Positions 14,664 through 22,193 are shown, counted from the first letter of the stretch. The stretch is DNA of 36,685 bases from Candidatus Micrarchaeaceae archaeon (GCA_027310825.1 DAIDAC010000009.1:1-36685), one strand, 5' to 3'. Numbers and translations: made by a program. Notes: generated by a model from the letters alone, not told the origin.

Positions 14664-15692
14664 ATGAAGATAATAAAGTTCTACGCGGCTGAGAACGCGC
14701 TGAAGGTGCGCCCAGACACGATTGATGACCTTTTTACCCTCCAAAGGATAATCTTTGTTGATGATTTGGTCAAGTCGGAGAGCCTGAGGAAGTTCAAGTC
14801 TAGCGACAGCGACAAGGGAGAGATGAAAGAGGTAAGAATCACAGTCAAGGTTGAGAAGACAGAGTTCGACAAGACCGCTGCGCGGCTAAGGATAATGGGA
14901 AAGATAATGGACGGGCATCCGCTCGAGTATGTGAAGTTGGGAAGCTACCACACGCTCAACATTGCCCCAGAAGAAGTGCTCGAAATAAGGAAGTCGGAGT
15001 GGCACGATTACGTTGTTGATGTGGTGAAGAATGCTGTGTCCGACACAAAGAAGGCGAGGCTGGGAATAATTGTCGTAGACGACGACCAGGCCATGCCTGC
15101 TTATTTGTTGGGCTACGGAGTGGAGTTCAGGCCGGAGATACACAGCAAGCTCAGCAAGCGAATGAGCCAGAAGGACTTCGTTGAGCAGCAGAAGAAATAT
15201 TACCAGGAAATTCTCGACGTGGCGAACGGGATGAAAGTCGACACAGTTATAATCGCAGGGCCTGGCTTCGCGAAGGACGACATCAAGAAGTTCGGTGAAG
15301 AATCTGGATTCATAAAGAAGATGCAGAAGAAGCTTATTTTCGAGAGCGTCAGCAACGCAGAGCGAACAGGAGTCTACGAATTGATAAGGAGCGAGAAGGT
15401 CGCGACACTTCTTCAAAAGGAGAGAATACGACTAGAGTTCCAACTCATGGAAAGATTCCTGGAAGGACTTGGAATTGGGAAGTCGAAAACTGGAACTGCT
15501 GAAGTCGACGAAGCGATAACGAACTACGAAGCCGAGAAGGTTCTGGTGAACGACTCTGTGCTCAGCGACAAAAAGGTCCAGCACGTCCTCGCCAATGCGG
15601 AGAAGAAGAAAGTGAAGATAGAAGTATTCAACTCTGTAGACGAAATGGGGCAGCAGCTTCATGCATTCAATGACATTGCCTGCATCGCCTGA
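14664..15692 (+). CDS. pelA: Pelota (aPelota/Dom34) ribosome rescue factor
   Basis: The protein recognises stalled ribosomes with an empty A site, with aEF1A and ABCE1, and also serves as the stop-codon factor's paralogue in no-go decay. The 342 residues show the three eRF1-like domains: N-terminal Sm-like (1-125), central (about 128-255; ARLGIIVVDDDQAMPAYLLGYG then VDTVIIAGPGFAKDDIKKF) and C-terminal (about 256-342, including the ribosomal L30e-like part with VLVNDSVLSDKKVQHVLANAEKKKVKIEVFNS). The central domain has no GGQ, as expected for Pelota rather than aRF1. It is divergent from dedA. Confidence 0.92.
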   Translation: MKIIKFYAAENALKVRPDTIDDLFTLQRIIFVDDLVKSESLRKFKSSDSDKGEMKEVRITVKVEKTEFDKTAARLRIMGKIMDGHPLEYVKLGSYHTLNIAPEEVLEIRKSEWHDYVVDVVKNAVSDTKKARLGIIVVDDDQAMPAYLLGYGVEFRPEIHSKLSKRMSQKDFVEQQKKYYQEILDVANGMKVDTVIIAGPGFAKDDIKKFGEESGFIKKMQKKLIFESVSNAERTGVYELIRSEKVATLLQKERIRLEFQLMERFLEGLGIGKSKTGTAEVDEAITNYEAEKVLVNDSVLSDKKVQHVLANAEKKKVKIEVFNSVDEMGQQLHAFNDIACIA

Positions 15693-15746
15693 TTCTGTCA
15701 ACAAAAAGCAATAATAAACCATGCAGAGAAGGCTATTGGTGATTAG

Positions 15747-15965
15747 ATGCAGAGTGAAGAGAAGACAACCCAGGCTCGTGAACAGAGAGAAGAGCGCGGG
15801 CTGAAGTCACTTATGGTGCACACTACAGGCTATGGATTCTATTCCGAAACAGACATGCGGATGCGCGTCTCGAGAGACCGCGGTTTGTTGGGCGAATATC
15901 TTGAGTTCAAGGGATACACCCAAGACCTTGGAAGTGGAGTAAACCTTACGAGTCTGACTACATAG
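15747..15965 (+). CDS. Small protein, possibly the first part of a frameshifted gene
   Basis: The 72-residue frame starts with ATG preceded by GGTGAT (15738-15743), a perfect ribosome binding site, so translation here is likely. The first 20 residues are highly charged; the rest (LMVHTTGYGFYSETDMRMRVSRDRG) looks like a folded piece. The last eight residues read poorly. In the -1 frame the sequence continues without stop for another 25 or so sensible codons (ending KKFFGVR, stop at 16034-16036), suggesting a native protein of roughly 95 residues interrupted by a frameshift or a sequencing error. I do not recognise the family. Confidence 0.5.
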   Translation: MQSEEKTTQAREQREERGLKSLMVHTTGYGFYSETDMRMRVSRDRGLLGEYLEFKGYTQDLGSGVNLTSLTT

Positions 15966-16036
15966 CTGATGTCTTCTCCGGAGAAAAGCCAAAGCTGCAG
16001 ACATCAGTACTGAAAAAATTCTTCGGAGTACGGTAA
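15905..16036 (+). other. -1 frame continuation of the 15747 gene
   Basis: From about 15930 the -1 frame reads KWSKPYESDYIADVFSGEKP and ends ...TSVLKKFFGVR before a TAA. It has no start codon of its own or ribosome site, and its amino acid choice looks coding. It is best read as the detached C terminus of the upstream small protein. Confidence 0.4.
15966..16007 (+). repeat. Nine-base perfect inverted repeat
   Basis: CTGATGTCT (15966-15974) pairs perfectly with AGACATCAG (15999-16007), with a G-T pair extending it. The loop contains the palindrome TTCTCCGGAGAA. It lies inside the -1 frame continuation and 40 bases before the convergent membrane protein gene ends, so it could be an RNA structure or part of a terminator. 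No U-tract follows. Confidence 0.4.
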
Positions 16037-16046
16037 TTGTGTCTGA

Positions 16047-16559
16047 TTATCTCTTCTTCGAACCGGCGAAGCTTCTGTAGATGTTTCTGTAGACGGCGAA
16101 TATCGTTATTACGAAGACAGCCACTATGACGAGAATCGCAGGAAGGATAAACGCGGTGTATGTGCCTTGTCCAGTGAAGGGAAGCACAGTTGATGTAAGT
16201 GCAACGTCGAGCACTGAGATGTACACAGTAGCGAATGCATGAACAGTAAATACCTTGTTTATTATCTTGCCCTTCAGCTCTGGATTCTTTTCGATGCCAA
16301 GCCTGTATGCGAATGCTGGAAGATTTACTAGATACGGATAGTTCTCAAGAAGCGCATATCTGTAACGCAACAGAAGCAGAAAAAGAACGTAAACTGCAGA
16401 GAATATTGCAGGCACGATAAGCAGCGAAGGTTTTGCGTATGTCGGATAATAGTATACAACAAATGCCCAAGCCAACAGTTGCAAAATCAAAGCGACCACT
16501 ACCAATGCTCTCGCGACATTCGAAAGTGGATATCGTTTTACCTTCATCGGCCCTGGCAT
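16047..16559 (-). CDS. Four-helix membrane protein, unknown
   Basis: The 170-residue protein has four hydrophobic segments (about 16-36, 45-65, 105-125 and 136-158) and a basic C terminus (YRNIYRSFAGSKKR). The loop between helices 2 and 3 is polar and contains GIEKNPELKGKIINK. I do not recognise the family. The ATG lies about 26 bases from GTTTATACG (minus strand, near 16583-16591), giving a leaderless transcript. It converges on the small frameshifted gene. Confidence 0.65.
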   Translation of the reverse strand: MPGPMKVKRYPLSNVARALVVVALILQLLAWAFVVYYYPTYAKPSLLIVPAIFSAVYVLFLLLLRYRYALLENYPYLVNLPAFAYRLGIEKNPELKGKIINKVFTVHAFATVYISVLDVALTSTVLPFTGQGTYTAFILPAILVIVAVFVITIFAVYRNIYRSFAGSKKR

Positions 16560-16620
16560 AGTATTAATTGGCGGGTCGTGCGTATAAACCTATGTGTAGG
16601 CTTATTTATTGCACGAACAG

Positions 16621-17034
16621 CTAAAACTCCTTTATGTGCCTGGCAATCTTTTTGTCGTTAACTTTATCCAGCAACTTTTGATCTGCAGTGTATAATATCG
16701 AACTGTTTATGCGTGCAAGAGCCACATATGCAGCATCATAAGCAGTTAAACCATATGTTGTCGCTGTGTCGATTGTAATAGCGGCAAGCAGCTCGTCGGC
16801 CTCTTTTATCTCAAAACCATAATCGTATGCTGACTCGGTGATCGCTTCCATTTCGCTCGGCTGTGCCTTTTTGGAAAGCATGATGTTCATCAGCTCGTAG
16901 AATATGAGCGACGGCGCAGTTACGTCTAACGATTCGTTGATGTAGGCATCTTTGAGCTTGAGCGCATTCTCGGTGTATTTCTCCTCGAAAAATACCTTTG
17001 CCAATACGCTGGAATCAATTACTACCTGCTCCAT
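16621..17034 (-). CDS. vapC: PIN-domain ribonuclease toxin (VapC-like), second module
   Basis: The 137-residue PIN protein carries the acidic residues in VVIDSSVLAKVF (Asp), LIFYELMNIM (Glu), LTAYDAAYVALA (Asp) and LYTADQKLLDKV (Asp). The ATG at 17034 puts the first strand at residue 4; an ATG at 17043 is in frame. It overlaps the antitoxin gene by 20 bases. It is only distantly similar to the VapC at 8790, so the two modules were acquired separately. Confidence 0.88.
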   Translation of the reverse strand: MEQVVIDSSVLAKVFFEEKYTENALKLKDAYINESLDVTAPSLIFYELMNIMLSKKAQPSEMEAITESAYDYGFEIKEADELLAAITIDTATTYGLTAYDAAYVALARINSSILYTADQKLLDKVNDKKIARHIKEF

Positions 17035-17257
17035 ACCGCTCATCTCTGGATTTTCTTATGATCTCTGTCGATTCCGGACCGGCATACTTTTTGAAAACAA
17101 GCTTCCTTAGCCGCTCAGCGTTCTGGATTCTTGCTTCTCTCTGCATTTTGCCCTTTATGAATACCCTTATCGCCTCTGACCAGTTTATATTCATGCGTAG
17201 CATGCGCTCCTTAGTCCTCTTGTCGAGCTTCACCAATATCGTGGTGTCGTAAGTCAT
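17015..17257 (-). CDS. vapB: Ribbon-helix-helix antitoxin (VapB-like), second module
   Basis: The 80-residue protein has an N-terminal ribbon-helix-helix DNA-binding part (TTILVKLDKRTKERMLRMNINWSEAIRVFI) typical of archaeal VapB proteins and a basic tail that would bind the PIN toxin. I use ATG 17257, which fits a leaderless transcript from the TATA element at about 17278-17284; a longer frame upstream would run through the promoter. This module uses a different antitoxin fold from the AbrB type at 8603. Confidence 0.82.
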   Translation of the reverse strand: MTYDTTILVKLDKRTKERMLRMNINWSEAIRVFIKGKMQREARIQNAERLRKLVFKKYAGPESTEIIRKSRDERYGAGSN

Positions 17258-17265
17258 TCTTTCAC

Positions 17266-17284
17266 GTATATATTGTGTATATAC
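17266..17284 (-). promoter_or_regulatory. Inverted repeat overlapping the TATA box of the second VapBC module
   Basis: GTATATA (17266-17272) and TATATAC (17278-17284) are perfect inverted repeats with a 5-base spacer. The distal half is the TATA box that lies about 26 bases before ATG 17257. An RHH antitoxin dimer bound here would block TBP, a simple autoregulatory switch. Confidence 0.5.
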
Positions 17285-17409
17285 CATTATAAAAACCTTC
17301 CACTTACCCAATGGTAGCTACCGCAACTTTAAGTTATTAATCCTTTGTATTTGGGTAAATGTTAGTATATTTAAGTAAATATATGCTGTGCCGAAAACCT
17401 TATACGGCG

Positions 17410-17470
17410 TTGTGTATAAAACCTTCGTTTTAGATGAGTTTTTACACAGATTTAATACTTTTTACACAAC
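17410..17470 (+). repeat. Three copies of a TTT(A/T)TACACA(A) motif before the membrane protein gene
   Basis: TTGTGTATAAA (17410-17420) is the reverse complement of TTTATACACAA. TTTTTACACA follows twice in direct orientation (17439-17448 and 17459-17468). The same core occurs twice at 23065-23091, at the far end of the AT-rich block. They sit within 60 bases of the TATA element (near 17488-17496) of the 17521 gene and could be regulator sites. Confidence 0.4.
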
Positions 17471-17520
17471 CTTCAGCTGTGATAAACGTTTATATAATTT
17501 GAATGGCATATAGTTGTATT

Positions 17521-18363
17521 ATGTCAACTGGTGAGCTAAGTGCGCGGTACAAGAACGTTGCTTCTGTAGGATTAGCGTATGTAAGTGCCATAGCTTTGTG
17601 GACGCTTCTTGCATTCCTTATAACAAACTTCTCGTCTCTGCAAAACCTTTACGTCTATTATGCTTTATACGCGATTGGTCTTATTCCCTTCCTTGCCTTG
17701 GTAAGAAAAAGGATTACATTTCTGTATAAGATTGAAGACAATGAAGGCCTCAGGGGTTTCTTTGTAAGTAGAATACCGATATGGCTTCTTCCAGCAGTTC
17801 CGTTACTTCTCATGCTCATACCTCTTTATTCCCATGTGTTTTTGACTATGGTTTTGATAAATGCAATTATCTTGGCTTTGGGTATTTCGACGTTCGGAAT
17901 GGGAGTACTGCTTTTGATTATATTTTATCATTTGGCTCGGACACGCCTTCAGATAACACTCTTCACCATTGCCGGTATAGCAAGTGCATTTCTCATAGCA
18001 CATACTGCAAATCTTACTAGTGTGGCGGAGCTGGTAGGTACAGTAAATGTTGGACTGGCATTATTTCTATGGCAGGTAGATTTGGGCTTAGACAAAAACA
18101 GGAAAATACTGATTTCAAGAACCCTATTTTTGGCCACGCTCTTCTCTGTACCGGCGTACGTTACCGCCAGTTTCATGTCAGGCAACAGCTTAACGCTGTC
18201 TTATACTAACCCTGTCCCTTTTACAGAAACGGTTTTTCTAACTCTTAGTTGCACGCTGCTTCTGCTTGGCGTAGCCACCATCTTATATGGCATGTATGTC
18301 TCAAAGGTTGGTGATGAAGAAATAGAACCGAAAGCAGCGCCGATAGTGAGTGAGGAAACATAG
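17521..18363 (+). CDS. Polytopic membrane protein, unknown
   Basis: The 280-residue protein has about eight hydrophobic segments spread from residue 17 to 265 and a short acidic C-terminal tail (KVGDEEIEPKAAPIVSEET). No catalytic or transport motif is evident, and I do not recognise the family. The ATG at 17521 lies about 28 bases after TTATATAAT (near 17488-17496), so it is probably leaderless; an in-frame start at 17503 would lie upstream of the expected transcript. It is at the left edge of the AT-rich accessory block. Confidence 0.65.
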   Translation: MSTGELSARYKNVASVGLAYVSAIALWTLLAFLITNFSSLQNLYVYYALYAIGLIPFLALVRKRITFLYKIEDNEGLRGFFVSRIPIWLLPAVPLLLMLIPLYSHVFLTMVLINAIILALGISTFGMGVLLLIIFYHLARTRLQITLFTIAGIASAFLIAHTANLTSVAELVGTVNVGLALFLWQVDLGLDKNRKILISRTLFLATLFSVPAYVTASFMSGNSLTLSYTNPVPFTETVFLTLSCTLLLLGVATILYGMYVSKVGDEEIEPKAAPIVSEET

Positions 18364-18370
18364 TCAATAT

Positions 18371-18382
18371 AATTAGCTAATT
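18371..18382. repeat. 12-base perfect palindrome
   Basis: AATTAGCTAATT is a perfect palindrome in the 32-base gap between the convergent membrane protein and transposase genes. It could mark a terminator or an element edge; nothing else supports either. Confidence 0.3.
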
Positions 18383-18395
18383 TGATCTTAAGAAA

Positions 18396-19379
18396 CTAGA
18401 ATTTGGGCATAAAACCGAGCCTGACTGCTTCCTCTACTAACACAACCAGGTTGTGGCATAGAATCTTCAGCAATAGTTCATTTGTCTGCGCTGTCTTTGT
18501 TTTGCTCTTTATCATTTCACTGAATTTCGCCTTTATCATGCTGAACGTAGTCTCCACATTTGAACGCAGATGATAATGCTGCATGAACTCTTCTCTGTTT
18601 AGCATGAAGTAGTGATACATCTTTTTCCATAAGCGCACAGTACCTGCTCTAGCCCTTGCATTTGACTTGAATGGAATATATGCAGTACCTCCTAGTTCCT
18701 CTATACAGGCAAGGTTAGCTCTAGAACTATAAGCCCTGTCTCCTGTCATTTCCTTTACCTCAAAGCCATTTTCGTGTGTTTGCTGGGCTAATGATATGAA
18801 CTGCGGGCTGTCAGCACCATAGGCCTGGGTAATTTCTACAGCTGTTATTATGTTGGTCTTAACACCACAGCAAATATGCGCCTTAATCCATTCGTGCTCT
18901 GTATGTGCCTTCAAGTCGTGGTACTTTACTCTCATATATTGGCTATACTTCGACGATCTAAACCCTGAACTATCAATAGCGAACTTGGTCTCGACTTCCT
19001 TTAACGGCATTGCTGACAGGGCTATTAGCCCCTTTAGAATAGGCGTTATATCCTCCCTTTCCATGAAATGTCCTACAGATGCGAAACACGGAGTTGAGTC
19101 GACTAATCCTTTTTCCCTAGCGAAGGCTAGATCACTCATGAACCTTCTTAGGCTAAATTGAGTATATACCTTCAACGCCGATGCGAAGACTAAATCCCGC
19201 AACGATAATCTTGGTCTTCCTTTATGCTGTTCAGGTTCATCTACTTCCAATACTAGATCGCTAAGAAGCTCCATGAATCTAGCCTTCTCTATCTGTTGGC
19301 TTTTGTCATAGATAGGCCAGTCTTGTGAATATGTGGTCTTATCTACAATTGCTGAGTTTTCCTCCATGTCAACACTCAT
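18396..19379 (-). CDS. DDE transposase, IS4/IS5 superfamily
   Basis: The 327-residue protein is a full-length DDE transposase. The catalytic residues are visible as FAIDSSGF (first Asp), EMTGDRAYSS (second Asp) and the R-x3-E region LRSNVETTFSMIKAKFSEM (Glu). The N-terminal part (about 60-110) resembles the IS4/IS5 helical DNA-binding region. It appears intact. I start at ATG 19379; TTG 19385 and ATG 19367 are alternatives. I found no convincing terminal inverted repeats or target duplication in the short flanks, so the element ends are not defined. Confidence 0.85.
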   Translation of the reverse strand: MSVDMEENSAIVDKTTYSQDWPIYDKSQQIEKARFMELLSDLVLEVDEPEQHKGRPRLSLRDLVFASALKVYTQFSLRRFMSDLAFAREKGLVDSTPCFASVGHFMEREDITPILKGLIALSAMPLKEVETKFAIDSSGFRSSKYSQYMRVKYHDLKAHTEHEWIKAHICCGVKTNIITAVEITQAYGADSPQFISLAQQTHENGFEVKEMTGDRAYSSRANLACIEELGGTAYIPFKSNARARAGTVRLWKKMYHYFMLNREEFMQHYHLRSNVETTFSMIKAKFSEMIKSKTKTAQTNELLLKILCHNLVVLVEEAVRLGFMPKF

Positions 19380-19383
19380 TAAC

Positions 19384-19432
19384 AATCATTAACGATTATT
19401 AATATGACCTATAAGTATAAATACCTTTCTAT
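19384..19432. promoter_or_regulatory. Divergent promoter region with ATTAAC/ATTAAT repeats
   Basis: Between the leftward transposase and the rightward small gene are three phased copies of ATTAA(C/T) (19388-19412) and a TATA element, GTATAAATACC, near 19417-19427 that is usable on both strands. The repeats could bind the small protein encoded at 19457. Confidence 0.4.
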
Positions 19433-19456
19433 TAATAACTATTAATAGATGTTAAG

Positions 19457-19594
19457 ATGCCGAAGAAATTGATTCTTGATATTGACGATGAAACCTGGAA
19501 AGATGTCTTAAGGTACAAGATAAACGAGAATCTCAAGAATAATAATGAGGCTGTAGTCAGGCTAATAAAAAAGGCACTCAAGGACAAAAAATAG
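19457..19594 (+). CDS. Very small putative ribbon-helix-helix-like protein
   Basis: This 45-residue frame (MPKKLILDIDDETWKDVLRY at the start, ...VVRLIKKALKDKK at the end) has a beta strand followed by two helices. That is the shape of very small DNA-binding proteins of the ribbon-helix-helix type found in archaeal mobile elements. The ATG lies about 35 bases from the shared TATA element, downstream of AT-rich repeats. It is divergent from the transposase and tail to tail with the large secreted protein gene. The assignment is by fold resemblance only. Confidence 0.55.
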   Translation: MPKKLILDIDDETWKDVLRYKINENLKNNNEAVVRLIKKALKDKK

Positions 19595-19619
19595 TTTGGG
19601 TGGATAGTCGCTATTTACG

Positions 19620-21422
19620 TTATATCTTAGACAGAAGATAATCGAGCGTACCGCTGCAAATGCCAAAAGGATCTCCAACCTGTGAACATACTGCTGGAAC
19701 AATTATATTTGTAGCAACAGGCACAACAATCTGAGTAACAACTTGATTAACTAGTTGAGATGTCCCAGGACTTATAATAGTGCCCGAAGTGCCATTCGTA
19801 GAAACATTACCTCCTGTTGGTTTAGTTGCGCAGCTGTAAGCTCCATTATTCTGTATAACGCCATACGGGCAACTTGTACATTGATTTCCCGTAGCAGTTT
19901 GATATACTCCATTTACATTTGTGCAAGGACAGATGTAATCTCCTTCTACTAATGATGTATTAGGGTTACATTGATTTGCAGGTTTTGCTTGAACATTTAC
20001 CATTGCGCTGCTGCTTCCACCACCGTTATAATCTGTTACGGTTACAGTGCATTGCTCGTTTATTGTTTGTGTTGCGCCTGATGTGTAAATAGGTATGTTT
20101 ATTTGTTGTGTCTGGCCTGGTGATACTGCATACTTTGCTGAAGACGTAGTAGTTATACCACCACAATTGCTAAGCGAAGTATAGAATGAGCCCTGCGCAG
20201 TCCCTATATTTTCTACATTTACTATTACAGTTCCGTTGTTTCCAGAATTAAATGGAGAAGCCGTTGCCGATATTATTTTAGGTGTGCCCTCTGGGATTAC
20301 TACACCTATGAAAGCACCATTAATTCTTAGTGTTACCTCCTGGTTATTCACAAAATTATTATTCAAAGTTACAACAAAGGCACTCTGTCCATTATAATTG
20401 CTAGTGTATTGCGTTTGCGAATTACCTATCTGAACTCCAGATGACAGCAAAGTTTGTGTGTTCTGATTGTTTGTTGCATATTCTGGAGCAACAATATTAT
20501 TCAAAAGACAGTTTCCTACATTAGTTGGAGTCTGTGAAGTTATATTTTGCGCTATGGAGAAACAGGTAGTTGGAATAGATGTTGGCGTATATGTAGCTGA
20601 TGATAGTTGTGATTGTGTTGATGATAGCCCAGTAGAATAAGCTGTGTAACCAGATGCACTTTGAACAATCCACGTGTTCTGTTGCGGATTGCTAATTGCT
20701 ACATATAAGTTCCCGCCCGGTGCTGCATTTCCAGTAACGAGGCTACCAACCCAGTTAGCTTGTACCAAACCGTCTGGTGAAGTTGCGGATTGCTGGCTAT
20801 AACTTATGTTTAATGGTTCTTGCTTGCCATTAGCTGTTAGTAACAAAGTGGAAGAAGATTGGATATTTGGTGTTCCTGATATTAGTGCTTCATATCCTAC
20901 GATGTTTTGGTATATACAAGCCCTATCAATTATGGTCGCACTGTATAACCAACCTTGTGTATCAAAATCTTTCTCTCCTACATATGTACCGGTATAAGAG
21001 CCAGACTGCATACTTTGAGGACAGTTTGGAGCAGCAGTCGCACCAGTAACTGCACCTATGAATGTACTTAGTGAACCAATCTCGCTCTGCGCTGAATATG
21101 CGTATATCGGTGTAGGGTTGGTATTATAAATTTGGTAAAATGCTTGCTCAGGATTTGTTGAACCAGAAAATTGAAGCGGATAAACAGAAGTAAATCCTTG
21201 ATAATTTATTGTGGAGTTTCCTAGGCTACCCACTAGGCTTTGCCCACCGCCATTTAGCACCGCCGTGACTAGCCATTGTGTTTGAGATGCAGATTGTCCG
21301 GGATGTAATATATTAGCTAGAGAAACCGAAGTAACAGTAAAGCCCTGCTCCGTATCTGCATTAACAAATGGTACTATCAATATTGCAAAAACCACAGCAA
21401 TTATTAAATATTTGCTACTCAT
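19620..21422 (-). CDS. Large secreted surface protein, candidate fusexin (HAP2/Fsx1-like)
   Basis: The 600 residues begin with a signal peptide (1-22, SSKYLIIAVVFAILIVPFVNA). The rest is beta-rich, Ser/Thr/Asn/Gln-rich and full of N-X-S/T glycosylation sites, with 14 cysteines (134, 169, 287, 305, 420, 458, 485, 498, 500, 515, 518, 531, 579, 589). The layout fits archaeal fusexins. An N-terminal beta part (25-130) includes WLVTAVLNGGGQ. A cysteine-bounded segment (134-169) would hold the fusion loops, and ANWVGSLVTG (222-231) follows. An Ig-like domain (about 380-478) has VNVENIGTAQGSFYTSLSNC and CTVTVTD, the pattern of HAP2 domain III. A Cys-rich module (485-531) comes next. The C-terminal stretch 557-578 is only weakly hydrophobic, so a classical membrane anchor is not clear. 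Family assignment is from remembered patterns and is tentative; an adhesin or S-layer-like protein is the alternative. It ends the operon started at 22193. Confidence 0.55.
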   Translation of the reverse strand: MSSKYLIIAVVFAILIVPFVNADTEQGFTVTSVSLANILHPGQSASQTQWLVTAVLNGGGQSLVGSLGNSTINYQGFTSVYPLQFSGSTNPEQAFYQIYNTNPTPIYAYSAQSEIGSLSTFIGAVTGATAAPNCPQSMQSGSYTGTYVGEKDFDTQGWLYSATIIDRACIYQNIVGYEALISGTPNIQSSSTLLLTANGKQEPLNISYSQQSATSPDGLVQANWVGSLVTGNAAPGGNLYVAISNPQQNTWIVQSASGYTAYSTGLSSTQSQLSSATYTPTSIPTTCFSIAQNITSQTPTNVGNCLLNNIVAPEYATNNQNTQTLLSSGVQIGNSQTQYTSNYNGQSAFVVTLNNNFVNNQEVTLRINGAFIGVVIPEGTPKIISATASPFNSGNNGTVIVNVENIGTAQGSFYTSLSNCGGITTTSSAKYAVSPGQTQQINIPIYTSGATQTINEQCTVTVTDYNGGGSSSAMVNVQAKPANQCNPNTSLVEGDYICPCTNVNGVYQTATGNQCTSCPYGVIQNNGAYSCATKPTGGNVSTNGTSGTIISPGTSQLVNQVVTQIVVPVATNIIVPAVCSQVGDPFGICSGTLDYLLSKI

Positions 21423-21427
21423 TTTAT

Positions 21428-21721
21428 CTACCCTAATTCCTTTTTCATGTCCTTATATTCTTTCGCGGTAATTTCCCCCTTAGCATATCTGTTCTTTAGA
21501 ATTTTCAGGGAATCATCTTCGCCTCCTTTTTTAGTGTCTGCCGAAACTGTTTGCTGTACTGTTATTTGTGCTGGTTTACCACTGCTAAAAAGTCCAACAA
21601 GTATCATTAGAAATCCAATAAACCCAACAGGTATCCCAATAAGCGCACCAATAATGGTTAAGGTGAGTGAATATCCTACAACTAAGAATATAAGCCCTCC
21701 AACAAGCAATCCAGCTCTCAT
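21428..21721 (-). CDS. Small membrane protein with C-terminal SHOCT domain
   Basis: The 97-residue protein has two membrane segments (about 4-22 and 25-45), a polar linker (46-70) and a C-terminal SHOCT domain (ILKNRYAKGEITAKEY, about 73-96), a short two-helix module found at the ends of many membrane proteins. It lies five bases before the large secreted protein gene and ten bases after the second SHOCT protein on the same strand, so the three are co-transcribed. Function is unknown; SHOCT modules are thought to mediate oligomerisation. Confidence 0.78.
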   Translation of the reverse strand: MRAGLLVGGLIFLVVGYSLTLTIIGALIGIPVGFIGFLMILVGLFSSGKPAQITVQQTVSADTKKGGEDDSLKILKNRYAKGEITAKEYKDMKKELG

Positions 21722-21731
21722 TTAATCAACA

Positions 21732-22193
21732 TTATTCTAAATCTTTTTTCATTTTCAAATATTCCTTTTTCGTTATCTCTCCATTTGCATATCTCAATTT
21801 CAATGCTTTGATTGGATCATCTACACTTGCTTTGCTGTGTTCTTTGTGGATACTCTTCTTTTCAGTCTTTATTTCATAATCTGAATGGACCTGAGAATAT
21901 TCTGATATAAACGGTATAGCGACGTCTGCGCCATTATAGGCTTTAAAACCAATGTATAGACCGTATAGCCATATAAGAAAATTAATGACCCATGTTATTG
22001 CTAAGAGCCCTATCAATCCTGAAATTATAGAGATAATAGCAGAAACCAAACCGAGTAGTATTGCCTGTATAGAATGGAACTTTGTTCTGGGATCATCTCT
22101 ACCTTTTGTAAAATAAACAATTACTCCAGTTATCCAAAGTAGCAAATATGCAAGAAAATCAGCAATAACTTTCTCATTAACATCTTTAGTCAT
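21732..22193 (-). CDS. DUF4870-like membrane protein with C-terminal SHOCT domain
   Basis: The 153-residue protein resembles the Tic20/DUF4870 group. AYLLLWITGVIVYFTKGRDDPRTKFHSIQAILLGLV (about 15-50) is the family's first helix plus the R-F-H-x-x-Q-A motif, followed by two more membrane helices (45-70 and 76-92). A polar linker leads to a SHOCT domain (ALKLRYANGEITKKEY, about 130-148) closely like that of the next gene. It is the first gene of the leftward operon ending with the putative fusexin. The repeated SHOCT tails suggest that the two membrane proteins associate. Confidence 0.75.
   Translation of the reverse strand: MTKDVNEKVIADFLAYLLLWITGVIVYFTKGRDDPRTKFHSIQAILLGLVSAIISIISGLIGLLAITWVINFLIWLYGLYIGFKAYNGADVAIPFISEYSQVHSDYEIKTEKKSIHKEHSKASVDDPIKALKLRYANGEITKKEYLKMKKDLE

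Noticed and set aside
18364-19456. Defined insertion sequence ends around the transposase
   Set aside because: I compared both flanks and found no matching terminal inverted repeats or target duplication, so only the gene is reported.
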